Assembly (NCBI GenBank): GCA_033065855.1
Contig: JAVXUO010003131.1
Coordinates: 62,001-126,000 of the forward strand
Length of the DNA: 64,000 nt
From: Escallonia rubra
Taxonomy: Eukaryota; Streptophyta; Magnoliopsida; Escalloniales; Escalloniaceae
Reading direction: 5' to 3'
The position numbers and the translations under genes were made by a program. The notes beneath the pieces are model-generated. The model had not been told where the DNA came from. It made no database searches and was given only the letters and a program-made list of their open reading frames with translations. Positions 45,601 through 63,200 of the stretch are shown in pieces (position 1 is the stretch's first letter; every line of letters begins with the position of its first letter).

Positions 45601-46385
45601 ATATATACTCCTCACCAAAAGAAAGTAAAAATATTAGAAGTCTTTAACTAATGATTTCGTAAATTTAGTCATTCTAAATTTGTCAGCTAAGCTAACGAGT
45701 CATTACTTTTGTCAAAAGTATCAATGGCCATTTCTTAACAGATTCTAATAAATCATAATGTTGGTTTATTTGGTTTCTGCCCGAGCTTTTTCTGTTCGTG
45801 TTCTGGAGAAGTTTGAGATTTTACACAACTCCAAGTCCCCAGTATAGTGCAGTCTGCTATTCGTTTAGTAAGCTCGTCTAATTGTGGTGTATTTCGTCAA
45901 GATCCATGAGTTTGTTCAAGTTTTTTTTTCTTTTTAATTAACTAAATATCTTTTCAGTTCAAGCTTTAGCTTGTCACGAGTATACGTAATAAAATAAACT
46001 AACATGCAAGCTTTTTTCAATTAAAAAAATTCTTTCATGTTCAAGCCTTAATATGTCAAACACATATATTTCTTTAAAATGGAAGCAACCCTAACATCGT
46101 CAAAAATAATATGTTAAGCTAAGCGTGCCTAAAGAATGAACACCAATGGTTATTAATGAGATACTCCGCAAGATACACGTAAGTAACTCGGTTCAATTAT
46201 AGCGCTATATAGAAAATGGATGAGGTTAAGGTGCTATAAATTAATATGTATGTTGGCTCTATTTCATATGTACCTTATTGTGTCAAATGTAAGAGCAAAG
46301 ACAACATTTGTTATCAGTTACAATATTCCGTTTGAACAAACGATCTCTGAGTTTGTAGCCTCCTATGACGGACAAGCCACAGGAT
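45601..46385. other. Intergenic, no gene recognised
   Basis: AT-rich sequence with no supported feature; part may belong to the 3' end of the LINE relic that follows on the minus strand. Confidence 0.4.
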
Positions 46386-46389
46386 CACA

Positions 46390-49050
46390 GCCATTTCAGA
46401 TACATGGCCTGGAAACCAAACTAGTCTTGACCAAGGTGCCCTGGGTTTGTGATCATCGAGGCATTCCAACTGATATGAGGGAGTTGCCAGCCTTCAGGTT
46501 TAAGGACTGTACTAATTTTGGCATTGAGAGAACTTGCAGCATCATACACCACTCTAGCACCATAAACCTCAATAAGAGATCCACACGGTAACCAACCATG
46601 TATCATAATCATTCCCAATACTGTATTTGATGAGAAGTTCGATCTTACTTCTGTGTTTGATCAATTTCAGCCAAGACCAAGACAATCAAGCTGGAGGTTT
46701 AAAGTACCATAAATTTTGACCTTTTATACTCTATGTAGGACACCATATTACCCAAAGAGAGTCCTTCTTGTGAGCCAAATCTCACAAGTGCTTTGACATG
46801 GCAGCTTGATTCCAAACATCCAAGCTTTTTAAGCTCCAGGATTCCTTCTTTAATAGGCAGACAAAGATCTTTCTAAGCTAACTTAGGCTCTGTGCATCTC
46901 ACATCCTGTTAATGCCATATAAAAGCTCGAGAATTTTTCTCGATAGCGTTAATTACGTTGTTAGTGAGGATAAAAAGGGAGCACCAGTACACCTGCATGC
47001 TCAGTAACGCAGAAGAGGCTAGTTGAATTCTTACGCTTTGGATGCCACTTATTTGAACCCAATTCTAAACCATAAATTGATTCCAGCAGTAAACGTAGAA
47101 ATTTTTTAGAGATTGGTCTAAGCCCAGTCATAATCTCAAACTTATCTATAGCATGTTTGATTGTGGTGATGCATTTACGATCAGCAGCAGCCAAAATGAA
47201 TGTCATCTGCAAAGCAAATATGACTGATACATTGATCCTTAGACTTGGGATGCTAAGTGAAATCAAGTGAGGTGGTATAAGCATTAAGCAAGCTAGATAA
47301 CACGTCAATAAGAACAATAAGAATAGATAAGGTGAGATTGGATTTCCTTGTCTAAGACCCTTGGCAGCTGAAAAATATCCTTATATACTACCATCTAAGA
47401 TTATGGAGACCTTTGCAGTTGTAACACAGTCCATCACCAAATTAATGTACTCCTTAGGCAATTGGATTGTCTCTAGCACACACCTAAGGAATTCCCGGCC
47501 CACAGAATCGTAAGCATTCTGTAAATCGATCTTCAACACACATATCTAGGTGGTCCCTCCTTCTTCTGATAGTTCTTCACCAACTCTTACATGAGCAGCT
47601 TTTGTGTACTATAATACACTGCATTGCAGCAGAAAGTAGGCCTAAAGTGAAGGGAAAAACTCAGTACTAAATCCATCAGGTCTAGGTGCCTTGTTATGTT
47701 TTAAAGAATAGAAGGCCTGCTTAATCTCCTCTAAGTTCATAGGTTGCCTCAAGGCTTCTCGCTGCTGTGCATTCAATCTTTTGGTAACCACCTGTTGAAT
47801 TCTCTCCTTATATTGATGAGGTAAATGTACAGGACTACGAAGAAAAGCTGCAAAAATGTCCAACAGCTTCCTTTACTACCTTATCTTCTCCTTCCATTAA
47901 CTGGCCAAGTTTCCACTATGCACTAACACCTTCTTATGGAAAAAGGCAGTGTTCTGATCCCCTAGCTTGATGTGCTTGAGTCTGGATTCTGATAGAAGAA
48001 GGCCTCCTCAGCTTTGCCTAAATGATAATACTGCTGCTGTAGTTGCCTTTCCTTAAGTACAATAGCTCCAAGATTTTGATTACTGAGAATTCTGCTCTGA
48101 AACTCCTTCAGTTCCTTCAATTTAGCAGCAGTTTTGTCAGGGGGATTACAAGAGTGCTGCCTATTTAGTTGCTTGCAACAAGGTTTGAATCTTCTGAGTT
48201 TATGCTGAAGTCTAAGAATAGCATCTCCAGAAACCTCAATTTGCCAAGAGTCATTAAGCAGTTGCTTACAATTTTTGTGGAATATCCAAAAATTTAAAAC
48301 CTGGAAAAAGCTTGTTGCTTGGAACATCAGGCACAAAAACATTTGATGATCACCATAGATGATCAGAGAGGCTAGGCTCATGAGTATCAACAATAGAGTC
48401 AGGATACTGTTGCATCCATCTTGCATTCTGAAGCACTCTATCAGTCCTGCAAAGAACAACTTCATCATGCTCCTTTTTATTGCACCAGGTCAAACAGGAA
48501 CCTATAAATCCCATTTCTTCCACTTGAATATCATTTATGCATTGATTAAAAGCTCTAACATCAGGCTTCTTCAGACTTCCTCCTCACTGCTTTTCATTTG
48601 CAATTCTAACTAAATTAAAGTCCCTCATTATTAGCCAAGGCTTGTCACCAATGTGCCTTGCATCTTCCCTTAACTGGTCCAATAAAGCCTCTCTCTTCCT
48701 TCCCTGATTATTGCCATATATGCACTTATGAGAGACAAACTTTAAGAAGTCCCAACCACCTCAACCGGAATAGTGATCATTTGTGCTATACAAGAATGCA
48801 TAGTGATCTTTAACCTCTGTAGCATTCCACCCAATCCATATTCTTCCCAGACCTCCTTATTTTTACTGTACACAAAGTTCCAGTTTGGCAACCATTTTTG
48901 TGTAGTCTAGTAGGACTAGTATTATTCACATGAAGAGATGTTACCATGGTTGAACCGTTCCTTAACCTCATACTGCTAAATAGAATCATTGAAGCCCCTT
49001 ACATTTTAGAATTTCACTGCTTTCATTTAAATTTGTAGCGAGTACCCTTC
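46390..49050 (-). mobile_element. Decayed L1-type LINE (non-LTR retrotransposon)
   Basis: Read on the minus strand from 49050 down, frames broken by many stops and shifts show an APE-type endonuclease (KPWLIMRDFNLVR near 48600-48660, FIGSCLTWCNKKEHDEVV near 48460-48520). Reverse transcriptase follows (KHNKAPRPDGFSTEFF near 47650-47700; a degraded FADD-like block and ILAAADRK near 47170-47215). The downstream GWLPCGSL...VVYDAASSLNAK segment (46500-46600) is typical of plant L1 zf-RVT regions. The order endonuclease, RT, zf-RVT fits an L1 ORF2. The FADD box itself is mutated and the copy cannot be active. Its ends were not located precisely. Confidence 0.8.
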
Positions 49051-49654
49051 TTACGCTGACCACTTTCTGCCCCCTTCTTGCTTTTTGTTTAGAGCTTAAG
49101 ATAGACGGTGTCTCCTCATTACCATGCGTGTCATTAGTTCCGTAAGGGTAGAATCCTCCAAATGTAGCACTGTATTAATCATCGATCTTCATCTTCCAAA
49201 GCACTGTACTGATTTGCAGTGACAACCTGTAGTGGTGCCTTTTGGTTGAGACATGCCATAATTTTCGTACTTGAGTTTTTACATATCGATCATCTCTTCC
49301 TTCTTGACTTTTTTTTTTGGGTATTCAAAGTGGTGGTGCAGTTGCTGCATAATTCGTTGCAAAATCTGCAATCAACTCAAGAGCTTGTCGCACATTTTTG
49401 GATTCATTTTTCGAGAGTAATAATCATCTCAAGAACACGTTTGAGATATTTAAGCCATTAAATAAAATAAGTGGCAACTTTCCATTCTTTTCGAGAGTAA
49501 TAATCATTTTTCGAGAGTAATAATCATCTTCAGTTGAAATGTCTCATTCAAACTCAGTATCATTGTTGATTTCTTTATCACGATCCAGGTGACTTGAGAA
49601 CATTTGACTTTTGATGGAATTGGTAGTAGATGTAAGAACAAACCCTGACGTAAA
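49051..49654. other. Intergenic, no gene recognised
   Basis: Contains a short direct repeat of TTTTCGAGAGTAATAATCAT near 49410, 49490 and 49510. Nothing else is supported. Confidence 0.45.
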
Positions 49655-50837
49655 CTACTTAGGCCTGAGCTCAATTCCCTCAACAATGAGCCCCCCTTTC
49701 AAGTGCACACCCTCCACCTCTTTTAACCCCATTTTCACCTCTTTCTCACTTCCATCGTTGTAAAATGCACCCAGTTCGATCTCCAACCATCCATCATCTC
49801 GTTCACGAGTGACCGTTTTCTCCCTACATTCCTTGTGCCGCAGATAAATTGTTCCCCGCGATTGCTTGTCACCAACTTCGACTGAGACATCCGATGGAAG
49901 CGAGTCCAACCCAAATGCGCGCTCGGCAAATTTAACGACGAGGTAAGCGCCGTAAGTTGTGTTAGGTGACAGCATTCGAGCGTTTATCTTTCCATGAATC
50001 TCTAGCCAACAGACCATTACAAGTTCGGCTACTTCAGCAAATCTGTCCGTAAAAAATGTCAGGACTCAATTGTCATATACTGTAATTAGCAAGACATCTT
50101 GCGTTGCCCTTGTCACCCAAGTGCTTGCTTTTAATTTATGGGAAGGAGGAATAAGTACAAACCTAGATTGGAGGAAGGGCTTCCAACACCAATAGAGAGC
50201 ATTGCTTGACCATGTGATGTGGAGCTCCCTTGCACTTAACATGTAGCATTTCTTGCTTGTTGGTTTGTCTATGGTGAATGTCTGCCCATACATTACCAAA
50301 AATAATGGTCAGACACTATCTGCAGCCTTGTGCAACAAGGCAATATATATTGTTCATGTCTGGAAAATCTCAAATCCATGTTTCTCTTTTTAGCAACAAT
50401 TTAGAGGGCTTCGACGCTCGAGGTCTTGATTTCAAAAGAGAAAAAATGAATTTGACAGAGCTTTCTATACAGACTGCATGCTATAAAAATGAATTCGACA
50501 TGCTATTAGAAGGAAACCATGTCGACGTGGAGTGTAAAGTGGATGGATTGAATGCTGCACCGAAAGAAAGTGATGATTTTACCTTTTTACCCCCATCAAT
50601 GAGAAGAGGAGTGCTCAGCTTGGTGAACAGGTCCTTCTTGGTCGTAAAAGCCACTGGAAACACTAATCTCGACATGATTTCATGATAATCGGACGGTAAG
50701 AATTTCTCCCACACGACGTTGGAGCCGGCGGCACTGCGGACCGCTGAAGAGACGAGCGACGACCCGCACGCGTCTCGAGGAGATGTGCACGAGAGGACAT
50801 GAGCGATGCAATCTTCCGGCAGGAGATCCAGCTTCAT
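49655..50837 (-). CDS. F-box protein with phloem protein 2-like domain (PP2-B type)
   Basis: Three minus-strand exons, 50837-50583, 50281-50163 and 50042-49655, join in frame with GT-AG ends to encode 253 aa. The N-terminal F-box (LLPEDCIAHVLSCTSPRDACGSSLVS, residues about 5-30) would bind SKP1 in an SCF ubiquitin ligase. The C-terminal two-thirds is a PP2 lectin-like domain (KKCYMLSARELHITW; VCWLEIHGKINARMLSPNTTYGAYLV; DDGWLEIELGAFYND; GLIVEGIELRPK at the end). Exon structure and length match AtPP2-B genes. The start ATG directly precedes the F-box. A glycan-binding substrate receptor role is inferred from the family. No lesions are visible; the symbol is left open because the family is large. 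Confidence 0.9.
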
Positions 50838-52512
50838 TTCTGTGTGTCAATACCAAGAACTCTGGAATGAAGAACTATGTATGGGACTAGATGAGAATGG
50901 TATACACAAGACAAGACAAGTAGTAGCTAGCTAGCTAGCATGAAGTCTTAAGTCTTAACATGGGCATGGGCAGTCTTGTAATATCGAATGCCAGATGACG
51001 ACATGAAGTGAACACATGAGCACATGTAAATCGAGACTAAGGATATGGCCCTCATCATCGTCTGTAGAGTAATGTTCGGTGGACCGACAGAGTGACAACA
51101 TGACCTTGTTTGGCAAGAACATTACGTTTTCTTTAATTCTTTTGTCAAGAATGGTGACAAAAGGCACAAAGGGCATCTACAATACCAAATCTTTGTGCAT
51201 ACTCATTGACTATGCATATAAATCCATAATTTAGCCAGATTTTAATTATCTACATGTTGCTATTAGAAAATTGAAAATTGATCTATCTATTGCCGTTAAA
51301 AATTTGATCGGGAACTAATGACTTGCAAAATAAAACTCTGAGAAAGCAAAAAAAATGACGATTTTGTGTGTGAATACTATTCTACATACGTCGGAGGATT
51401 TTAGGCATAAATATTGGGACGACTATGTGTGGGTCTTATTCTTGAAACCAAGTCAGAGTTCGTCAGAAATCATAAGATAATTACTGTTTTTGAAGTTGAC
51501 CAAAGTTGACTAGGAACAGGTTTCAGGGAATTCATTTTTGTATCACCGTGCATACCCACCCCCGCCCCACCCTACAACGGAGTCGCCATGAGAAATGAAA
51601 GATGCAAATTTCCATCGATTCTTCGGCAAGTCAATTAATCTTTACTGATGTACATGTTCTTCCAAATCCATCCGTAATATGTGTTGTAAATATGTCATTT
51701 CACATGTTTAACTACGCTGTTAAGTATGAAAACATATTTTGTCAAACAAATGCCAAATCCATTTTCAGTTCAATGATGCGGAATCTGATAAACAAGAGAC
51801 TTACGTTGCATTTGAAATCTTGGCCTCCTTGGGACATATATACATATGAAGGGGTGGGAATTGGAATCTGAAACCCCCACCCTCAAATTCAAGCTCCGTA
51901 GTTTGGCGTGCACCAGAAACTGAAGAACTTGTGGTGTTTCCTCCTAAAGTTGTGGAATAACCGGGGTGAAGGGGAACGGTATTTCAAATCCATGTTGCAG
52001 AAATATTTGTCAAAAATCTCATCTTCATATCTGTTGCTGCCATGGAATCTAAGCTCCAACTCTCCACAATCATGTCCTTCTGGATTCCATGGCAATTGCT
52101 GAGAACGAATACTTATCAATCTTAGAGCATATTTTGGGGGGTTCAATAGCCCAACAAATTCTTTCCATTCATATCATATCTAGACAAACGTTGTTAGACA
52201 ATTTTAGATACGTTGTGGATAGCTCTAAACCCAACTTGGGGTCACCATTTTATCTCCTCTTCCCCTTCCCCACCACCCCCCCAAATCTGGTGGCAAAATA
52301 GGCAATTAGAGTTATATGGGAAATCAAATCCGGGTGGCAAAATAGGCAATTGGCTGTGACCACACGATACACAATGTACCTCGAGTGAAGAAAGTCCATC
52401 TCGGGAGGAGGTTTATCGAGCAAAGTTCATAGATATTATATGCCAATTGGAACCTAATATTTTAGTTTTGCAATTCTCTATCGATCCATCTTTAATTTGA
52501 TTCTAACACTTA
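50838..52512. other. Intergenic; upstream region of the F-box/PP2-B gene
   Basis: Apart from short GCTA repeats near 50925-50940, no gene, transposon end or clear regulatory motif was recognised. Confidence 0.45.
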
Positions 52513-52515
52513 TTA

Positions 52516-53010
52516 GGGTAGGTTTGACACTCTTTTTTTTTTCAGTTTTAAAAATTGAAAAAAAAGGAGCGTTTGGTAACCATTTTTTTTTCAATTTAAA
52601 AAACAAGTTTTTAAATTGAAGAGTAAAAAAAAAACTCCAAAAACAGGTTTTTTGTTTAGACCACCACCACCCTCCCACCGCCGGCAGCCACCTCAGGCGA
52701 CCATCGCCGGCCGTCGGCAGCCACCTCCGGCCGCCGGAGACTGCTTGCCGCCGGAGACTGCCGGCCGCCGGCGACTACCGCCGGCCACCACCACCACCAC
52801 CGTCGACCACCACTACACCCCACCACCGCCACCGCAAACCACCAAAAAAAAAACTAAAACCAAACACAAAAAAAAAAAAAAAAAAAAAATAAAAAAAAAA
52901 AAATGGGTTATCAAACACCCACTTGTTTTTTTTAAAAAAAATTAAGCTGCTTTTTAAAAAATTGCTCTTTAAAAACTAAAAACCAAAAAAAAAAATTTGT
53001 CAAACGTTCG
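52516..53010. mobile_element. MITE with GC-rich minisatellite core, copy 2
   Basis: Closely similar to the element at 32404-32968: TTA then GGGTAGGTTTGACA at the left, T-rich block with GGAGCGTTTGGTAACCA, a CCGCCGGCAGCCACCTC core, a long A-rich stretch, and AATTTGTCAAACG at the right. The right terminal bases are degraded, so the right duplication is not seen. Confidence 0.68.
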
Positions 53011-53995
53011 CAATCTCATCAAACTCTTGCTTCAACCTTTTCAGTGACACATGAATCATTTTCAACGATAATACTAATGAAACGAAGCTGTACCAACTTG
53101 GTAGTTGATTAAAGAGCATGAATCATAGTGAGGTTAAGTGGTGATCATGTCGCAAGGACCTAACGATGATAAAATGCAATGTATCAAAAAGACCATCCGT
53201 TTCATCTTTAATTTTCAGTATTTTCTTGTTGAGATTAGCTGTTACCTAGCTACCGGTAATAGTGCTGCAATATGCTTAAAGAATCTGCTATGCTCATCTT
53301 GTTGTACGTTGTAGAAAGCATCTGCTATCTGAACACCCTTTTTATTGTGCAATCCCGAAATCTGTTTCTTTCGCTCACTTCCTACTATCAGAAGTTCAGG
53401 ACAGAAGGATTGGCTCTTAGATAGTGGTAATGCAAGCAGCTGTAGGCATAGGTATAAGTAGACCCAGGGCTATGGGGTTCTCAGGGACACTGCAAGTTTT
53501 GACACTACCTTTTGAAGCATTCACAGTGATGAAGGAGGAAGCATAAACCTTGTTAAATGAAGAAATTAACGGGGGAAAATCAATTCGATGCATTTGCATA
53601 ACACAAAAGTATAAACTGTAAAACGCTATTCAAATACAGCCTACATAACTCTTTTGTTTGAGCAGATATCGATCTCAAAAAGATGGATAGAATATGTCAC
53701 GAGTTAGTAAGCGAGAGCGAAAGCAAAAGCGAGAGTTAGAAAGTTAACACGTATCTGACAGTGAGAGCGTGAAAGCGCAGAATGAAACCTTAAACGAGAG
53801 TAAAGATAAAGAACAAGAGAGTTGACCGAGTAGTTGGTAACACTCGTGCTCTGGCTAAAGTCACTAAATCAGTAGAGATGCTATTGCTTTTGTATGTGCA
53901 AATACTAGGTTTTAGCGACGATTAAGATATACTACCTTTTTTAGTTGCGCCGAGTTGTGCAAAGCAGGCCGCGTTATTATGGGTTTAGAAGGAGG
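53011..53995. other. Intergenic, no gene recognised
   Basis: No supported exon or repeat, apart from purine-rich GAGAGCGAAAGC-like stretches near 53710-53800. Confidence 0.45.
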
Positions 53996-53997
53996 AC

Positions 53998-54103
53998 AAG
54001 GCCCATATAGAGAAAGTCTACCCTAGCCCACACGTATCTGTTGGGACAAAACTAGCCCTAACGCGACCAGATAATTACCTCTTTCCACACAGCACTAGGG
54101 TTT
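53998..54103 (+). promoter_or_regulatory. Telobox and site II promoter of eL19
   Basis: Site II motifs in inverse form (GGCCCA near 54000 and AGCCCA near 54025) are followed by a telobox TAGGGTTT at 54096-54103. This is the usual promoter signature of plant ribosomal protein genes; no strong TATA box is seen. The leader of about 70 bases ends at ATG 54177. Confidence 0.65.
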
Positions 54104-54176
54104 ATAACATTTTCGAGGATATCACACTGCAGAGTTGCAGCGGCGGCGGCCAAGAGACGAAGAGAGAGGGCGAGAG

Positions 54177-58089
<3,913 letters not shown>

Positions 58090-59137
58090 ATCAGTCTTCC
58101 TGACCTGAGAAGACGACGTTGAAGTTTTGAAATATTAGATTATGGTGTTTCATTCGCTCCTGTTGATGTTTAATGGGATTGGTTATGTTACATGTCTGGA
58201 CATCTTATCTGCATGTAAATTACTACTTGATTGCTGCACTTTATATGAGCCTTGTTATGGATTGATTTGTTGCGTGTTTTCTGTTCTGGGTAGTCTGGTA
58301 TAAACAAAAATCTATGATCGAGTGCTTCTTGGGGATTATATTGATGATAAAGTAGAATCCTGTGTTGGGTTGCAGACAGTGATCCGTTAGACGATGAAAT
58401 AGAATTGTTGGTTCTTTTCTCCTCTTAACATGGCGTTGGTGGTACAGCCCATGGCTGGGCTGCTAATGACCAACCCTCAAGACCAGAGTAGGGCCATTGG
58501 AGGACACATGATGGCTCAATTGTTTGACACTATACTTCGATTTTGCCCTTCGAAAAGGAACGTGTAAATGTAGGAACGAGAGCAAGAGTAGTGAAGTTTT
58601 CAGCTCCTGGCCGTCTCCAATTCGCGGTCTTGGGTTCTTGCTTGCTGCTGAATCTAGTGTTGAACAATATCATGATTATGGATTTGAGGTGGTATTTGGG
58701 AATGATCATGGTTAAACTGCCCGTGGTGGTACACATTAGGAGGCTGTGGTTTTATCCGGCGAGGGATCAATGGCTTGTTTTGGCTGTTCATGGATGCGAG
58801 GACACTAGTGCAGAGATTCACTTTGCCAACTTATACGACTGGTCGAAAGTAGTGCAGAAATGGGTGTACGCTATCTAAAATAATTCCTGAAAGTAATTGA
58901 TTAATAATGAGTTGGTGAAGAATGCTTGAAATTTAAAAATATTACGCATATTCAATTTATTTTTAGAGATGCAAAATGAAAGCAACAAAAAGGCGGACCA
59001 CGCTTATAAAAGTGAATCAATTCACTCCAAATTAACACCATTCACTTGGAAAAATAGAAACGGATTGTTCAAATTCTGAGACAAAGAAGAGACTAATGCA
59101 TTTTGATGAATTGGCAAGTAAGGTGGGTAACTAATTA
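58090..59137. other. 3' UTR of eL19 and intergenic DNA
   Basis: The first 200 bases or so are probably eL19 3' UTR. A 111-codon frame at 58543-58878 shows no domain and overlaps shadow frames on the other strand; it is not called a gene. Confidence 0.5.
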
Positions 59138-60140
59138 AGGTAGCGCTTGAAACCCTTTTTTTTTTCAGTTGCAAAAACTGAAAAAAAATATCAACGTTTG
59201 TTAGGAAAATAATTTTCCTTCAATTTTATATACCAATATTCAATGTGGAGTTGTTTTTTAAAACTCCATTTTGGAGATGATTAGTTTTGTTTTTTTAAGA
59301 TCCAGTTTTCAACTTTTGTTGAAAGCATTTCTTCCTTCCAATATTCTTCAGCAACGCTTATCACCGTCAAAATACCAACCCACCACCATAGCCACTAATT
59401 GCCTATCTGCCACCGCCACCACCACCACTGGTGCTGACCAACACCCCGAATATCAAACCCTCCAACATGACCAATCACCATAGCCACTAGCCAACACCCC
59501 TGAACATCAAACAACGCCATCACTTATACACCCATCACCACCACCATACATACTTCCGCTGCCTCCCCCATAACCACCCAACTCCACCACTCCCAACCAC
59601 GGGACATCACCACCACCCCAAAAACCAACACAAATTGCAACCGCCTTAACCAACAAACATCACCACTCCCAGGCACAAAACGTTGACCCTAATCTTACCA
59701 AGATATAAAGATATTCAATCCATAATGGGCATAGAAAACTCACAAGTGCTACTTCGGATTTCTGATATAATTATTTAAATTGTCAACGATGCTAGATATG
59801 TATGAAATCGCGGTGGATCCATACGCGATCTGTATGTTGATTGGTTAGTGGGGATATATGGTGGCTTGTGGCGTTTTTTGTGTTAATGGGTTGGTGTTGG
59901 TGGTGGCGATCTGTGTGGCGATGGGTGGTGGTTGGTGGTGATTTGGGGGGGGGGGGGGGGATATATCAACAATGAAGAAAGAAGAAAAGGAAAAAAAAGA
60001 AGAAAAGATGTGAAAACTGATTTTAACAAAACTTCAATCGAACATTCATGAATTATTACCCAAATAAAAACCGTAACTACTTTCGATTTTTATTTTTTAA
60101 AAATAAAAACTAAAAATAAATACTTTATCAAACGTAACCT
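59138..60140. mobile_element. Diverged larger relative of the TTA-type MITE, copy 3
   Basis: The left end AGGTAGCGCTTGAAACCC with a T-rich block pairs with the right end TTTATCAAACGTAACCT preceded by an A-rich block. The outline (T-rich flank, triplet-rich CCACCACCA core at 59385-59650 and GGTGGTGG at 59880-59960, A-rich flank) repeats copies 1 and 2, but the core is a different sequence. Boundaries are approximate. Confidence 0.5.
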
Positions 60141-60281
60141 CTTTTAAGTTTTAAGATGTGTTTGGTTTGGCGCCACTCATCGTTTTTCTATGCGCACTCC
60201 TTATCACCATCATCTTCTCTGTCCTCAGAACAAATTCCGGATTTGGGCTTTGAATCCTTTTCGAAGTCCTGTTCCTTAGTC

Positions 60282-63200
60282 ATGGCGATGACCCATAACT
60301 TAAATCAAAGCGTTTCCATTACCCCCTTTAAACGCTTTTCGTTGACTGCATTCCCTCCACTGTCAGTGATAAAATCTCCCAGTGACTCACCCTTCTTTGG
60401 CACCAAACTTTCAAGCACTCATACTCGTAGACAAAACGCATTACAGATGCGCACTCAAAGATCTCAGTTACCACCTTCAGTTTCTGGAATTTGGGATGCC
60501 ATAACAGGTGGCAACTCGGCCCGTGAAGCCCTTATCGCCACTCGGCTTGGAATGCAGCTCTTCAGACAGGTACACTTTAACCCCAGATCCAGTCAAGAGA
60601 AGTATCATTCTCACCAATGTTGTTTGGGGTGGTTTTTAAATTTAATATCAGAATTCAATTTGTATAACCCTGTAATTTGAGAATGGGAAAATGAAGTATC
60701 AGGCGGCACCTTAGGTAACTAGCTTTTTGCGGACATTAAGTTTTGAAAAACCCACAGTTGAATAACATTATTCAGTTAGATCACGTATAGGTGAAGTTAT
60801 TTTGCACTATCAAATATTTCTACTAAGGAAGTTCTTGAACTTTGAATTTTGTTATGGTCAGTCAATGTGTTAATTTGCTAAAATTTGATTCATCAAGAAC
60901 TTGTATGAGTTAGTTCCCTCGTGCTCACTTTATTCCTTGAGAAATCGGGTGAAAACATAATATCTATCCTAGTTCATTGAAGCAACAATAGTGCTGATTC
61001 AGAATTCACAAAAGCTAGCTTCTGCTCAGTCTATTAAAAGCAGAAAGGGGTTTTGGGTAAAACACTTATAGTTAATCACCAGACACTCACTTCACAACAG
61101 CTTAGCTTGCTCAATACTTTACATGTAGAAAGGGTTTTGTGTAATTCGCCTGACCCTTTTTCATGCTTCGTGTTTGTGTAGGGTGATGTTTCCGGATCTT
61201 TAGTAGAGTTTGATAAAGCAATCAAGCTCGATCCTCGTCAGAAGGCATGTGAGTGTTTCTAGTTTTAAAGCAAAATGAAATCTAAGCATTGATCATGATA
61301 ACCACAGTCCTATAGTGAAACAAATAATCATGGACAGCATCATGCAGTTTTGATTCATGCATTAGAATTGATAATGAGATTAGCTCACGGAAAATAACAT
61401 GCATACTACCTTTTCTTTCTAATTTCGAGTCAGATCTAAATGACAAACTTACTTCCAAATCACAATTACGTTCAAATCAGATGTGGTAACATCATTATTG
61501 TGGTTTTGTCATTAGTTAGTATGGAACCTAAACCCGATTGATGTATTGCAAAGTAATCTAGAACCTTTTGTTGGGTATCAGATCTTTGGCAGAGAGGGCT
61601 CTCACTGTACTATCTTGATAGGTATTATGAAGTTCCTGGCTTTTAGTTAATCTTGGATTACTTTTGTTTTTTTGAGGAAAATAATGAAGTGATATCTTTT
61701 GTTAGGTTCGAAGAAGGTGCCGATCAATTCCGCATAGATGTTGCACAAAATCCAAATGACACTGAGGAGTCAATATGGTGCTTCCTATGTGAAGCTCAAT
61801 TATATGGAGCTGATGAAGCACGAAGACGATTTCTAGAGGTAAGTCCAATAATCCCTTAACCAACTTCGTCAAATTTTATAGGAGGAAGATGGAAGACGAA
61901 CAATGATGCATGAGCTTTCTTCTCCTTATGTCAGAGAACGTGTTTCCTTATGAAAAGTGAACCCAAATTGGATCCATTTTTTTCCTGGAAATTTTGACAC
62001 TAAACAAATCAAGTGGCTGCAATATCGTGCATTATGGAATAATTTAGTTTAATGGCCGTGTAAAAGTAAGTTTGGTAAAGTTACTAACGAGGCTGCATGA
62101 ATGGATTAAACTTCCCTGTCAATGGGTGGATCAGTAAAAAGAATATGATCCATTTCTCACATCAAGCAGGTTGGTAGAGACCCACGGCCTGTAATGCGGG
62201 AAGCCTATAACATGTTTAAAGATGGAGGTGATCCAGAAAAGGTTTGAATTGTTTTTCTCGTTCTTTATTTACACTAGTCCAGTAGCTCAGAAGGGCGTTT
62301 ATTTTTCTTGAACTTCTTGGGTAGATTCTTATGTCTTATTCTTTTTGCTACACTGTTCTTTAGTATGTGATGGGCATGCGGTCCTGCTCCCACACTCTGT
62401 ATATCTGTTTGACAAATACGATGGCTTCAGTTCATGTTGGTGATCCTGTTGTTAGACCATGTTTCGGGATTTATTTTCTTTGTCCGCCATATTCGTTTAA
62501 CTCTAGTGGTGGTGATCTCATAAACTTCATGCCTTAGTCTATCCTCAGTTTTTTTGTCTAGGGAGAGTTGGATACCTTACCTTGGCATCATCTATATTCA
62601 AGCCCTCGAAGTAGCCATTGTTGTTGTTATCTTCAGCGTCTTACTATTCGCATTGTGACTTTACATAGTGGTTTCAACTCAAACAGTCTATTAGGTATTT
62701 AGTTTACATTATGCATAGTAGTATCAGTATGTTACTTGAATCTCACTCATAGCCACATTTATCTTTATGGGTTATTACTTATTACAATTTCATGTCTGCC
62801 ATTGTTGGCTGCAAACAGCCTTTTGCATCCTGTGAATCCGCCATTTCGAAATGGGTTCTTTCTAATCTGAAAGTGAGATCTGCATATTATGCTTATACTT
62901 GATTAAGTCTAGACTTTATATGCTCTTCAATAAAGATTCACAAACTTCTAACTGAGTTCCTACTATCGTTATCTTATAATGGTGCAATTGTTATTGCAAT
63001 CACTACTGTGAAAAACAATTGAAGATGCACATTTACTTGAGAACAACTATCCAAAGCCCATCCAACCTTTTACTTTTGGACGATCTGCTATTTTTCTCCA
63101 AAGACGTCCCTCAGCAAGCTCATGTTGTACTGGACGCTCTTGAGGAATTCTGCTTGGCTGCCTGTCAAAAACTCAACAAGTCGAACTTCTTTCTTTCTCC

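Noticed and set aside
46220..46591. Plus-strand frame of 123 codons
   Set aside because: It is antisense to the zf-RVT-like part of the decayed LINE, which explains the open stretch.
58543..58878. 111-codon frame downstream of eL19
   Set aside because: No recognisable domain, overlaps frames on the opposite strand, and no conserved motif.
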